From Arthrobacter oryzae (GTDB taxonomy: Bacteria; Actinomycetota; Actinomycetes; Actinomycetales; Micrococcaceae), in the NCBI RefSeq assembly GCF_030718995.1, contig NZ_CP132204.1, positions 2,914,001-2,978,000 on the forward strand: a DNA stretch of 64,000 nt, given 5' to 3'. This document shows, piece by piece, positions 56,318-64,000 of the stretch. Within the stretch, counting starts at the first letter, position 1, and each line of letters begins with the position of its first letter. A model generated the notes under the pieces. The model ran no database searches. It had not been told where the DNA came from and saw only the letters and a program-made list of their open reading frames with translations. The translations under genes were made by a program, and so were the position numbers.

Positions 56318-56367
56318 AACGCACGACGCCGGCCATCCCCTGGAGGGGAGGGCCGGCGTCGTGCGTT
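56318..56367. terminator. bidirectional terminator
   Basis: A perfect 17-bp stem (56318-56334 with 56351-56367, core CACGACGCCGGCC) ends in TTTAG on the plus strand and lies between the converging rhomboid and greA genes. Confidence 0.88.
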
Positions 56368-56396
56368 TAGCTGTGCCGTGGGGGGGAGCTGCGCTC

Positions 56397-56891
56397 CTAG
56401 CCCGCGTACGGCTTGGCGGAGATGATCTCCACCGTGATGTCCTTGCCGTTCGGGGCGGTGTAGCTGAGCTTGTCGCCCTCCTTGTGGCCCACAATGGCGG
56501 ACCCGAGCGGGGACTTCTCGCTGAAGACGTCGATGTCGGAATCGCCAGCGATCTCGCGGGATCCGAGCAGGAAGGTCTCCTCGTCGCCGGCGATCCGGGC
56601 GACGACGATCATTCCGGGCTCGACGATTCCGTCATCCGCCGGGGACTCGCCCACGTGGGCATCCCGGAGCAGAACGGTGAGCTGGCGGATGCGGGCTTCA
56701 ATCTTGCCCTGCTCCTCCTTGGCGGCGTGGTATCCGCCGTTTTCCTTGAGGTCGCCCTCCTGGCGTGCTGCTTCGATCTTCTGGACGATTTCCGCCCGGC
56801 CGGCACCGGAGAGGTGGTCCAGCTCTGCCTTCAGGCGATCAAAAGCTTCCTGGGTAAGCCAAGCTGCAGTTGCGCTGTTGGTGGTAGACAC
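56397..56891 (-). CDS. greA: transcription elongation factor GreA
   Basis: GreA frees backtracked RNA polymerase by stimulating transcript cleavage. The 164-residue protein has the N-terminal coiled coil (about residues 10-80, with TQEAFDRLKAELDHL) with acidic tip residues and the C-terminal FKBP-like domain (SPLGSAIVGHKEGD). GTG 56891 follows AAGGAGAA at a good distance; a longer in-frame TTG at 56915 would overlap it. Confidence 0.95.
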   Translation of the reverse strand: MSTTNSATAAWLTQEAFDRLKAELDHLSGAGRAEIVQKIEAARQEGDLKENGGYHAAKEEQGKIEARIRQLTVLLRDAHVGESPADDGIVEPGMIVVARIAGDEETFLLGSREIAGDSDIDVFSEKSPLGSAIVGHKEGDKLSYTAPNGKDITVEIISAKPYAG

Positions 56892-56907
56892 GGACTTCTC
56901 CTTTTTC

Positions 56908-56937
56908 GTGGTCAAACAAGTTTGTGGTCAAACAAGT
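56908..56937 (-). repeat. tandem 14-bp direct repeat in the greA leader
   Basis: GTGGTCAAACAAGT occurs twice (56908-56921 and 56924-56937) with a 16-bp period, 16-46 bp before the greA start. Each copy on the minus strand contains TTTGACCAC. It may be an operator, part of the promoter or a recent duplication. Confidence 0.6.
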
Positions 56938-57093
56938 AAAGACCCCGCCACGGTGGCCACTTGTGGAACTCAGTAACCAGCTCAGCGGGGTAGAAGGTAT
57001 TGATCCATTGTAGTCAATGCGCTGGACAAACCAAAGAAGGCCTGCGGTGTGGGTCACATGCCGGCGGGGGAAAGCAGGCGGAACTGCTGCCCG

Positions 57094-57552
57094 CTACTTG
57101 TCCTCGTCCGGGATCCAGCAGCTGTCCACGACCCCGGAAACCGAGAGCGATTCCGTGCGAACTACTGCGCGGTGGGCGGTGGTGCGGCCGCCGTCGGCCG
57201 TGGCATCGGCCGGGTTCGGACCGATATCAAGCACTTTCCAGCCGACCACCGCGAACTTCTCGTCCAGCGCCTTCACCGCACATTTAACGCTGGTTCCGGG
57301 TTCCTTGGTGACCTGGAAATCGATCTCGGCCTGGGTAGCGTCCGTGGTGCTGTAGCCGATGTCCTTGAAAGACACGGTCTCGGTGTTCAGGGAGGTGGAG
57401 ATCCATGCCATAAAGCCGATTCCGGCAGCGAGTGCGGCGATTCCGATGTTGCGCTTGGCCTTGCGCGAGAGGGCGCGCTTTTGGCCCCCGTAACGATTAG
57501 CTAGGGTGGTAGTTGGCGGCGCCGAAGTGGCCGGCTGATCCTCGGAAGTCAC
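57094..57552 (-). CDS. DUF4307 membrane protein
   Basis: The 152-residue actinobacterial protein has one membrane helix (NIGIAALAAGIGFMAWIST) after a basic N-terminus and an exported C-terminal beta-rich domain (IDFQVTKEPGTSVKCAVKAL) with two cysteines, one in VKCAV and one in DSCWIPD. The function is unknown. It lies 202 bp upstream of greA on the same strand and is divergent from mca. Confidence 0.82.
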   Translation of the reverse strand: MTSEDQPATSAPPTTTLANRYGGQKRALSRKAKRNIGIAALAAGIGFMAWISTSLNTETVSFKDIGYSTTDATQAEIDFQVTKEPGTSVKCAVKALDEKFAVVGWKVLDIGPNPADATADGGRTTAHRAVVRTESLSVSGVVDSCWIPDEDK

Positions 57553-57646
57553 CGTTCCAGTTTAGTGTGGATCCGAACGGGATATTTCCGCGTCCGCGTA
57601 GCCCTGAACCGCACGCCCAACATTCCAAGAAAGTGAGCCGTTTCAG

Positions 57647-58552
57647 ATGACAGCGTCCGCAAGCCAGTCACAACCGCTCCGCCTGCTGGCCGTCCACGCT
57701 CACCCTGACGACGAATCGAGCAAGGGCGCAGCCACTATGGCCATGTACGCCGCGGCAGGGGTTGACGTCATGGTGGCCACCTGCACGGATGGATCCCGGG
57801 GCGACATCCAGAACCCCGCCATGGAAAACGATCCGCACCCCAAGCGGGACATGGCCGGTGCACGCCGCCTCGAAATGAACAACGCCGCCCGCGTGCTGGG
57901 AATCCGCCAGCGCTGGCTCGGATTCGTGGACTCCGGACTGCCCGAAGGCGATCCCCTTCCGCCGCTGCCGCCGGGTTCCTTCGCCCTCCAGCCGCTGGAG
58001 GTTGCTGCGGCCCCGCTGGTGAGGCTGGTGCGTGATTTCAAGCCGCAGGTCATCCTGAGCTACGACGAAAACGGCGGTTATCCGCACCCGGACCACATCA
58101 TGGCCCACCGCGTGGCAGTGGAGGCCTTCGAGGCCGCAGGCGATCCGGAACGGTACCAGGGCATCGGCGAGCCGTGGGCGCCCAGCAAGCTGTACTACGA
58201 CCGCGCCTTCAGCCCTGAGCGGTTCCGCGCACTGCACTTTGCGCTCGAAGAGGCCGGCCTGCAGTCGCCCTACGCCGAGCGCCTTGCAGCCTGGCTCGAG
58301 GCTGACGCCGAAGGCCACACGCCGCCGCCCCCGACGCACCCCACCACCACCCAGGTTGACTGCGGGGACTATTTCGAAGCCCGCGACGACGCACTCCGCG
58401 CCCACCGGACCCAGGTGGACCCGCTGGGATTCTTCTTCGCCGTGTCTCCGGACATGCAGCGCCGGGCCTGGCCCTGGGAGGACTACTCCCTGATCCAGTC
58501 GCGGGTGCCCGCGGAACTGCCGGAAAAGGATCTTTTCGCGGGGCTAAGATAG
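57647..58552 (+). CDS. mca: mycothiol S-conjugate amidase
   Basis: Mca cleaves mycothiol conjugates of toxins to give mercapturic acids for export. The 301-residue LmbE-like protein has the zinc motif AVHAHPDDESSKGAATM, the NGGYPHPDHIMAH motif and the late ALRAHRTQVDP segment. The longer sequence and C-terminal DLFAGLR distinguish it from MshB. It shows that the host uses mycothiol, consistent with Actinobacteria. Confidence 0.92.
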   Translation: MTASASQSQPLRLLAVHAHPDDESSKGAATMAMYAAAGVDVMVATCTDGSRGDIQNPAMENDPHPKRDMAGARRLEMNNAARVLGIRQRWLGFVDSGLPEGDPLPPLPPGSFALQPLEVAAAPLVRLVRDFKPQVILSYDENGGYPHPDHIMAHRVAVEAFEAAGDPERYQGIGEPWAPSKLYYDRAFSPERFRALHFALEEAGLQSPYAERLAAWLEADAEGHTPPPPTHPTTTQVDCGDYFEARDDALRAHRTQVDPLGFFFAVSPDMQRRAWPWEDYSLIQSRVPAELPEKDLFAGLR

Positions 58553-58589
58553 AACCAAGCCATGTTCTATGCCCTGTAGAAATCAGGGC
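58549..58589 (+). promoter_or_regulatory. two adjacent hairpins after mca
   Basis: ATAGAAC/GTTCTAT with an 8-nt spacer (58549-58570) is followed at once by GCCCTG/CAGGGC (58571-58589). They span the mca stop and the leader of the next gene, 30 bp before GTG 58619. They could be a weak terminator or attenuator. The 8-nt spacer excludes a typical LexA box. Confidence 0.45.
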
Positions 58590-58618
58590 CCTCAAGACGC
58601 TCCACAGAAGGTCTAAAC

Positions 58619-59005
58619 GTGCATCACTTGCTCCTCGCCCTCGCGACAACCCCGGCGCCCAGCCCCACGCCGTCACTGCGCCCGGGCCTCTCCGAAGACC
58701 AGGTGACTCCGGGCATGTGGGGCTTCATCATGACCGCGTTCTTCGTGCTGGCCACCACGCTGCTGATCGTTGACATGGTGCGCCGTATCCGCCGGGTCCG
58801 CTACCGTGCCCAGGTGGAGGAAGAGCGCCTTGCCGCGATTGCTGCCGGGGCACAGGACATGGAGATGCCCGGCGACGGGGCGTCGGGCGCGCAAGATGGC
58901 ACGCAGGCTCCGGGCACGAACGAGCCGGGCACCCTCGGCGGCCCGCAGGGCGGCGCTGACCTCCGCACGGATCGCAACGGTGATGAAGGCCGCGGACAGC
59001 GCTAA
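58619..59005 (+). CDS. small single-helix membrane protein
   Basis: The 128-residue product has one clear membrane helix (GFIMTAFFVLATTLLIVDMV) after a Pro-rich start, followed by a basic, coiled stretch and a Gly/Asp-rich tail. I see no motif. It overlaps the next gene by 23 bp, so the two may be translated together. Confidence 0.75.
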   Translation: MHHLLLALATTPAPSPTPSLRPGLSEDQVTPGMWGFIMTAFFVLATTLLIVDMVRRIRRVRYRAQVEEERLAAIAAGAQDMEMPGDGASGAQDGTQAPGTNEPGTLGGPQGGADLRTDRNGDEGRGQR

Positions 59006-61199
59006 CGGCGCAGCCGGCAACGGCGGGGGAGCCTGGCCCGGTGCAGCGAATGCCCTGGCCGGGGAACCGTCGGCCTACCTGAGGCAGCACGCGGACAATC
59101 CGGTCCATTGGCGGCCCTTCGGGGATGAAGCCTTTGACTTCGCGGCGCAGCGGGACGTCCCCGTCTTCCTGTCCATTGGCTACGCCGCATGCCACTGGTG
59201 CCACGTGATGGCTCACGAGTCCTTCGAAGACCAGGAGACCGCGGACTTCCTCAACGCCAACTTCGTGGCCATCAAGGTGGACAGGGAAGAACGCCCGGAC
59301 GTTGACGCCGTCTACATGGCCGCAACCCAGGCGATCAGCGGGGAAGGCGGCTGGCCGATGTCCGTCTTCCTGACCCCTGACGGACGCGCCTTCCATGCCG
59401 GAACATATTTCCCGCCGCGGCCCATGCCCGGCCGGCCTTCCTTCCGACAGGTTCTCGAAGCTGTCCGCGAAGCCTGGCTTGAACGGCGCGACGGCGTGGA
59501 ACACAACGCCGACACCCTTGCACGCGGGATGGCTGAAACGCAGCTTGCCGCGGCCGTCCGGCTGACCGGCCCGCCTGACCCCGTGGATGCCGGGCTGCTC
59601 GCCGAGGCCGTCCGGGTCCTGGCCCGCTCCGAAGACGCGCACGACGGCGGCTTCGGCGCCGCGCCGAAATTTCCGCCGTCGCCCGTGCTGGAATTCCTGG
59701 TCCGGCACGCTGCCGTGGCGTCGGACACCGCCGCCGCGGCCAGGGACATGGCCGGCCGGACGCTGGCAGCGATGTCCCGGTCCGCGCTGTTCGACCAGCT
59801 GGACGGCGGATTCGCCCGGTACTCGGTGACGCGCGACTGGTCCGTGCCGCACTTTGAAAAGATGCTCTACGACAATGCCCAGCTGCTGCGCGCCTACGTC
59901 CACTGGGTACGGCTCGGCGGCGACGCCGTATACACGGCCGGGGAGGCCGCGGACGTCGCATCACGCACTGCGGACTGGATGATCGCCTCGCTGCGCCTGC
60001 CCGGTGCAGGGGAGGCGGCAGGACATGCGGAGGCGTTCGCGTCGTCCTTGGACGCGGACACGGTGGTGGACGGCAAGCACCTCGAGGGCGCCAGCTACCT
60101 ATGGACGCCCGAAGAACTGCTGGACATCCTGGGACCGGAGGACGGCCCTCCGGTGGCGCAGCTGATGAATGTCCGTGCCGCGGGCACCGTAACGCAGGCA
60201 GCCTCGCCGCTGCATCCGGGCCGCCCGTTCGACGACGCCGAGCGGCGCCTGTGGGACCGGGTCAGGCCGCGCCTGCTGGCTGCGCGCTCGCGCCGTCCGC
60301 AACCCGCCAGGGACGAGAAAGTGGTGGCGGGCTGGAACGGGCTGGCGGTCGCCGCCCTGGCTGAAGCAGGTGCCGTCCTGGACCGGCCCGAGCTGGTGGC
60401 CGCCGCCGTTAGTGTGGCCGCGTACCTTGAACGGATCCATTGGCGGGCCGCAGGCACCGGGGACCACGACGCCGGTGAGCGGGCCGCGGAACACGGCACC
60501 CTGGTGCGCGTATCGCATGCGGGCCGGGCCCGGGGGATCGGCGGGCTGCTCGAAGACTACGCTTTCTGCGTTGACGGACTTCTGGCACTGTTCGGAGTGA
60601 CTGGTGACGGGCGGTGGTACCGACTCGCCGAGGACATCCTGCGGTCCGCCTGCCTGCGGTTCGCAGCGGACGGAACCCTGGTGGACACCGCCGGGGAATC
60701 ATCCCAGGTGTTCAACGCCCAGGGCCAGCGGGCCGGCCTGGAGCCTTTCGACAACGCCACGCCCAGCGGTGCGGCCGCGTTCGCCGGGGCCCTGCTGGGT
60801 TATGCCGCGCTGTCCGGTTCGGCCGACCACAGGATCATGGCCGGCAATATTCTCTCGCTGCTGCCACCGCTGGCCACACGGGCACCCCGGGCGGCAGGGT
60901 GGCTCCTGGCCACGGCGCAGGCTGCCCTTGCGGGGCCCGTGGAGGCCGCCGTCGTCGGGCCTGATGTTCCGGCACGCTCCGAACTCCACCACGCGCTGCT
61001 GTTGTCGGCCAGCCCGGGACTGGTGGTTGCGGTCGCGTCCGACGCCGGGAATGGAGCCGTGGCGGCGGTGCCGCTGCTGGAAGGCAGGACTGCGGCGGCT
61101 GACGGCTCGCCACAGGTGTACCTGTGCCGCGGGATGGTGTGCGAGCGTCCGGTGGGCTCCGTGGCTGAACTGCTGGAGCGACTGGCTACGATGGCCTGA
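58983..61199 (+). CDS. DUF255 thioredoxin-fold domain protein (YyaL/SPATA20 type)
   Basis: The 738-residue protein begins with a thioredoxin-like DUF255 domain (RQHADNPVHWRPFGDEAF and the CxxC in AACHWCHVMAHESF), followed by a large alpha/alpha toroid-like region (FEKMLYDNAQLLRAY, EKVVAGWNGLAVAALAEAG). The function is unknown; YyaL and SPATA20 are the relatives. GTG 58980 adjoins ATG 58983 as an alternative start. Confidence 0.85.
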   Translation: MKAADSANGAAGNGGGAWPGAANALAGEPSAYLRQHADNPVHWRPFGDEAFDFAAQRDVPVFLSIGYAACHWCHVMAHESFEDQETADFLNANFVAIKVDREERPDVDAVYMAATQAISGEGGWPMSVFLTPDGRAFHAGTYFPPRPMPGRPSFRQVLEAVREAWLERRDGVEHNADTLARGMAETQLAAAVRLTGPPDPVDAGLLAEAVRVLARSEDAHDGGFGAAPKFPPSPVLEFLVRHAAVASDTAAAARDMAGRTLAAMSRSALFDQLDGGFARYSVTRDWSVPHFEKMLYDNAQLLRAYVHWVRLGGDAVYTAGEAADVASRTADWMIASLRLPGAGEAAGHAEAFASSLDADTVVDGKHLEGASYLWTPEELLDILGPEDGPPVAQLMNVRAAGTVTQAASPLHPGRPFDDAERRLWDRVRPRLLAARSRRPQPARDEKVVAGWNGLAVAALAEAGAVLDRPELVAAAVSVAAYLERIHWRAAGTGDHDAGERAAEHGTLVRVSHAGRARGIGGLLEDYAFCVDGLLALFGVTGDGRWYRLAEDILRSACLRFAADGTLVDTAGESSQVFNAQGQRAGLEPFDNATPSGAAAFAGALLGYAALSGSADHRIMAGNILSLLPPLATRAPRAAGWLLATAQAALAGPVEAAVVGPDVPARSELHHALLLSASPGLVVAVASDAGNGAVAAVPLLEGRTAAADGSPQVYLCRGMVCERPVGSVAELLERLATMA

Positions 61200-61609
61200 T
61201 GACTTCCATGCCGCACCCTGCGTCCGGGGCTCCGCGGGACCCCATTGGGCTGGTCATTTTTGACTGTGACGGCGTCCTGGTCGATTCCGAGTCCGTTGCC
61301 ATCAGGGTTGACCAGAGGGTCCTCGCGGGACCTGGTGGCGGTTGACGGCATCGTCGAGGCCCTGGCCCGGCTGCAGCTCCCGCACTGCGTGGCCTCCAGT
61401 GGCACCCACGCCACGATGGAGCGGAACCTGCCAACTGCGCCGTGGTGGAGGACAGTGTCTTCGGAGTCCAGGCGGCCCGGGCAGCCGGCATGCACGTCTT
61501 CGCCTATGGCGGGGGAGTGACTCCGGCGCACAGGCTGGCCGGCCCGGGAACCACGGTTTTCCGGCACATGACTGAACTCCCGGACCTCATCGCCGCGGGT
61601 CGGCCCTAA
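61199..61609 (+). pseudogene. HAD hydrolase pseudogene with two internal deletions
   Basis: The start ATG at 61199 overlaps the previous stop. Frame 1 gives the HAD motif I (GLVIFDCDGVLVDSESVAIR) and then hits TGA near 61345. The second frame gives LVAVDGIVEALARLQL and motif II (HCVASSGTHATMERNL). From about 61436 a third segment resumes with motif IV (CAVVEDSVFGVQAARAAGMHV) to the TAA at 61607. About 410 bp remain of a gene near 650-700 bp. The order of motifs shows a beta-phosphoglucomutase-like gene that lost two blocks. Confidence 0.9.
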
Positions 61610-62337
61610 GCACTCCGGCTGAGGACTGCCATGGCGATGGCGATGAAGTGCGCGGCGAAGGCGAACACGGTGAAGGCGTGGAAGAGTTCGTGGAAGCCGA
61701 AGTGCCTGTAGCTGAAGTTCGGCTTCTTGAGCGCATAAAAGACGGCACCGGCAATGTAGAGGGCGCCGCCCACGCAGATCAGGACGGCTGAGGCGATGCT
61801 GGCCGCGAAAAAGTCCGGCAGGTAGAACAGAGCGCCGCAGCCGAGGGCGATATAGATGGGCACATAAAGCCAGCGCGGTGCGTCGGTCCAAAGCAGCCGG
61901 AACAGTACGCCCAGAATCGCGCCGGACCAGATGACCCACAGCAGCACCACTGCCTTGGGCCGTTCCAGCAGCGCCCACGCGAGCGGCGTGTAGCTGCCCG
62001 CGATCACCAGCATGATGTTGGTGTGGTCCAGGCGCTTCAGGACGATCTTGACACCGGGCGACCAGTTCCCTCGGTGGTACACGGCACTGATGCCGAACAG
62101 GAGTACTCCGGTCACAGCGTAGACGGCCGAGGCAATTTTCAGGTCGGTCGTGGGCGCCAGCAGGATCAGGACCAGCCCGGCGGCGAAAGCCAGCGGCGCG
62201 GTGAAGGTGTGGATCCAACCGCGCCACTTGGGCTTGATCATGAGCAACTCCGCGATGCGGACTGCCGCTTCATCCATCGGGCCCGACTTCCGGCTGCGGC
62301 CTGCTCCCGGGTCCGCCGGGGGAGAGTTGCGTTCCAT
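61606..62337 (-). CDS. hemolysin III / PAQR family membrane protein
   Basis: The 243-residue protein has seven helices with the PAQR/HlyIII histidine pattern: YHRGNWSPG, DHTNIMLVIAGSYTPLAW and ELFHAFTVFAFAAHFIAI. Similar proteins may be zinc-dependent membrane hydrolases, and the hemolysin name is historical. Its stop overlaps the end of the HAD pseudogene by four bases. Confidence 0.88.
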   Translation of the reverse strand: MERNSPPADPGAGRSRKSGPMDEAAVRIAELLMIKPKWRGWIHTFTAPLAFAAGLVLILLAPTTDLKIASAVYAVTGVLLFGISAVYHRGNWSPGVKIVLKRLDHTNIMLVIAGSYTPLAWALLERPKAVVLLWVIWSGAILGVLFRLLWTDAPRWLYVPIYIALGCGALFYLPDFFAASIASAVLICVGGALYIAGAVFYALKKPNFSYRHFGFHELFHAFTVFAFAAHFIAIAMAVLSRSA

Positions 62338-62477
62338 GGGTCAAGAATAAACTACGTTCCAGTAAGTTACTTATGGGTAACAAGTCCGGGCCCTGCAATC
62401 CGAAGCCGTGTGCACCGTGCCGCCGCCGCGGGCGGGTAGCCTAGGAATGCACTGCCGTCATACATCAAGGAAGTCAG

Positions 62478-63251
62478 GTGAGTCTCCGGATGGAGTTGCC
62501 CGGGATCCTCTATGGCTTCTATGAACGCAGGCTCCTGCGCTCGCTGGACACGGACCGCATCCCCAAGCACATCGGTGTGATGGTGGACGGCAACCGCCGC
62601 TGGGCCAAGCAGTTCAACGCTCCCACCAGCCAGGGCCACCAGGCCGGTGCCGACAAGATCCACGAATTCCTCGGCTGGTGCCAGGAGCTCGGCGTCAAAG
62701 TCGTCACGCTCTACATGCTCTCCACCGACAACATGAGCCGCTCCGGCGAAGAGCTGGACCTGCTGATGGGCATCATCGCCAACACCCTTGACCGGCTGGA
62801 CGAGGACGAGGACATCTCGGTCCATGCCATGGGGGCGCCGGAGCTGCTTCCCGACTACCTGGCAGACCGGCTCAACAAGCTCACGGCGCGGACGCCGGCC
62901 CACGAAAAACTCCACGTCAACGTCGCCGTGGGCTACGGAGGGCGCCGCGAAATCGTGGATGCCGTCCGGGAGCTCCTCCACGACGCCGTGGCCCGGGGCC
63001 AGGACATTAGCAAGCTCGCAGATGATCTCACCGTGGACGACATCTCAAGGTTCCTGTACACCCGGGGGCAGCCGGACCCGGACCTGGTGATCCGCACTTC
63101 CGGTGAGCAACGGCTGTCCGGCTTCCTGATGTGGCAGAGCGCCTACAGCGAGTTCTACTTCTGCGAGGCGCTCTGGCCCGCCTTCCGCAAAGTGGACTTC
63201 CTGCGGGCCCTGCGCGACTACGCGGGCCGGCAGCGGCGCTTCGGCTCCTGA
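62478..63251 (+). CDS. uppS: cis-prenyltransferase (UppS family)
   Basis: The 257-residue enzyme adds isopentenyl units to make polyprenyl diphosphates for cell-wall lipid carriers. It has HIGVMVDGNRRWAKQFN with the catalytic aspartate, VTLYMLSTDNMSRSGEEL, RTSGEQRLSGFLMWQSAYSEFYF and the GYGGRREIVDAV segment. Whether the product is long-chain or Z-farnesyl cannot be fixed by sequence. AAGGAAG precedes GTG 62478. Confidence 0.92.
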   Translation: MSLRMELPGILYGFYERRLLRSLDTDRIPKHIGVMVDGNRRWAKQFNAPTSQGHQAGADKIHEFLGWCQELGVKVVTLYMLSTDNMSRSGEELDLLMGIIANTLDRLDEDEDISVHAMGAPELLPDYLADRLNKLTARTPAHEKLHVNVAVGYGGRREIVDAVRELLHDAVARGQDISKLADDLTVDDISRFLYTRGQPDPDLVIRTSGEQRLSGFLMWQSAYSEFYFCEALWPAFRKVDFLRALRDYAGRQRRFGS

Positions 63252-63257
63252 CGCCCG

Positions 63258-63277
63258 GTTCACGTGGAGTTCACGTG
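63258..63277 (+). promoter_or_regulatory. direct GTTCACGTG repeat resembling a PHO box
   Basis: GTTCACGTG occurs at 63258-63266 and 63269-63277, spaced 11 bp apart, like the 11-bp direct repeats of actinobacterial PhoP boxes (GTTCAC cores). It lies 211-230 bp before the PhoH gene. It also contains CACGTG palindromes, so another regulator is possible. Confidence 0.45.
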
Positions 63278-63487
63278 ATCGCAACACGAATCGCCGGGAA
63301 ATAGTTTGGGAAACAAAGCCGCGAGGAATTACGTTGAGCTTATTAGCAGGCACTCTGCCGGCTAATCGGGGAGGCCAGTACATGGAGCGGATTTTCGCAC
63401 CGGATGTATGGGAGGCCGGAACCGGCCTCGTGGCCGATCCGCCTCACCTATAAATATCCGGGCGTGCGCCCCGGGGCTGGAGTCGAT

Positions 63488-64000
63488 GTGGCTATTTCTG
63501 AACAACTGCCCGACGTCATTTCCGACCAGGGAGAGAAAGCTACCTCTCGCGCCAAGCGAGCAACTTCACAGACCGGTGCAGCGAATTATGACGCTGCGGC
63601 CGGTCTTGCTGTATCCGGCCAAAATACCGGGACGGACGACACCCTGTGGACCTTCGTCATCGACACCTCGGTTTTGCTCTCGGACCCCCGCGCGCTGCTG
63701 CGGTTCGCGGAACACGAAGTCATTGTGCCGATCGTGGTCATCACGGAGCTGGAGGGCAAACGGCACGACCCCGAGCTGGGATACTTCGCCCGCAAGGCAC
63801 TGCGGCTCCTGGATGACCTCCGGGTCCAGCACGGCGGACTCGACCGTCCCATTCCGCTGGGCGACGACGGCGGCATCCTCATGGTGGAGATGAACCACAT
63901 TTCCGCTGAGGTGCTCCCGGCAGGGTTCCGCGGCGGAGACAACGACAGCCGAATCCTCGCCGTCGCGAAGAACCTCGCGAACGAGGGCCGGAACGTCACG
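63488..64000 (+). CDS. PIN-PhoH family protein, truncated by the window end
   Basis: The frame from GTG 63488 is open to base 64000 (171 codons). After a disordered N-terminus of about 55 residues it has a PIN domain start: [40 protein letters not shown] and [18 protein letters not shown], with the acidic metal ligands expected. In this family a PhoH ATPase domain follows the PIN domain; that part is outside the window. It is a possible phosphate- or stress-related RNA-processing enzyme. Confidence 0.85.
   Translation, partial: MAISEQLPDVISDQGEKATSRAKRATSQTGAANYDAAAGLAVSGQNTGTDDTLWTFVIDTSVLLSDPRALLRFAEHEVIVPIVVITELEGKRHDPELGYFARKALRLLDDLRVQHGGLDRPIPLGDDGGILMVEMNHISAEVLPAGFRGGDNDSRILAVAKNLANEGRNVT

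Noticed and set aside
58549..58570. GAAC/GTTC palindrome as a LexA (SOS) box
   Set aside because: The spacer is 8 nt rather than the 4 nt of actinobacterial LexA sites, and the neighbouring genes are not DNA-damage genes.
63280..63487. c-di-AMP (ydaO) riboswitch in the PhoH leader
   Set aside because: Some fragments look similar (GGAACCGG), but the ordered conserved blocks are not present.

Overview
The window looks like ordinary chromosome from a high-GC actinobacterium, most likely Arthrobacter, Pseudarthrobacter or a close relative in the Micrococcaceae. The basis is the high GC content, frequent GTG and TTG starts, a mycothiol conjugate amidase, the four-gene actinobacterial succinate dehydrogenase, a mycosin-like protease, DUF501 and DUF4307 proteins, and the gene order eno - FtsB-like - DUF501 - ppx. 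I found no insertion sequence, prophage, integrase or CRISPR array. The interest lies in regulatory sites, decayed genes, unusual fusions and intergenic palindromes.

Layout. 1-5 kb: gamma-carbonic anhydrase, a methyltransferase and a one-carbon cluster, with purU divergent from a ZTP-riboswitch-controlled glyA-folD unit. 5-13 kb: a NodI/NodJ-like ABC exporter, a small membrane protein, exonuclease III, trpS, a 2H phosphoesterase, a YihY-type membrane protein and a convergent alpha/beta hydrolase. 13-18 kb: sdhCDAB on the minus strand, divergent from a mannose-1-phosphate guanylyltransferase gene. 18-21.5 kb: an M20 amidohydrolase, then an ohrR-ohr peroxide-resistance pair with a clear operator, and an MDR oxidoreductase. 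21.7-32 kb: nucleoside uptake and salvage, with a BMP lipoprotein, ATPase, two permeases, cdd and deoA, then two DedA genes (the first frameshifted) and add.

32-40.7 kb: mazG, eno, a FtsB/DivIC-like protein, DUF501, ppx, a mycosin-like protease, a type II NADH dehydrogenase behind a Rex-like operator, and an ACT-GNAT fusion. A tRNA with anticodon UAA follows. 41-46.8 kb: a branched-chain amino-acid ABC system, with livK on the plus strand convergent with livHMGF on the minus strand. Both units carry a CRP/GlxR-like site about 110 bp upstream. 47-56 kb: a Bax-inhibitor-1-like protein, a thiolase, galTK, an aldose epimerase, an AI-2E family transporter, threonine dehydratase and a rhomboid protease. 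56-64 kb: greA, DUF4307, mca, a DUF255 thioredoxin-fold protein, a HAD pseudogene with two internal deletions, a hemolysin III homologue, a cis-prenyltransferase and the start of a PIN-PhoH gene cut by the window end.

How it fits together. The nucleoside block couples import (BMP, ATPase, two permeases) to pyrimidine and purine salvage (cdd, deoA, add). The liv system appears to be a two-unit regulon. The one-carbon genes sit under ZTP sensing, so purine stress would raise serine-to-formyl-THF flux. The best candidates for new biology are the hairpin array downstream of the ZTP aptamer, the LivH with an added N-terminal beta-sandwich-like domain, the short-arm tRNA(UAA), the paired CRP-like sites, and the long intergenic palindromes.
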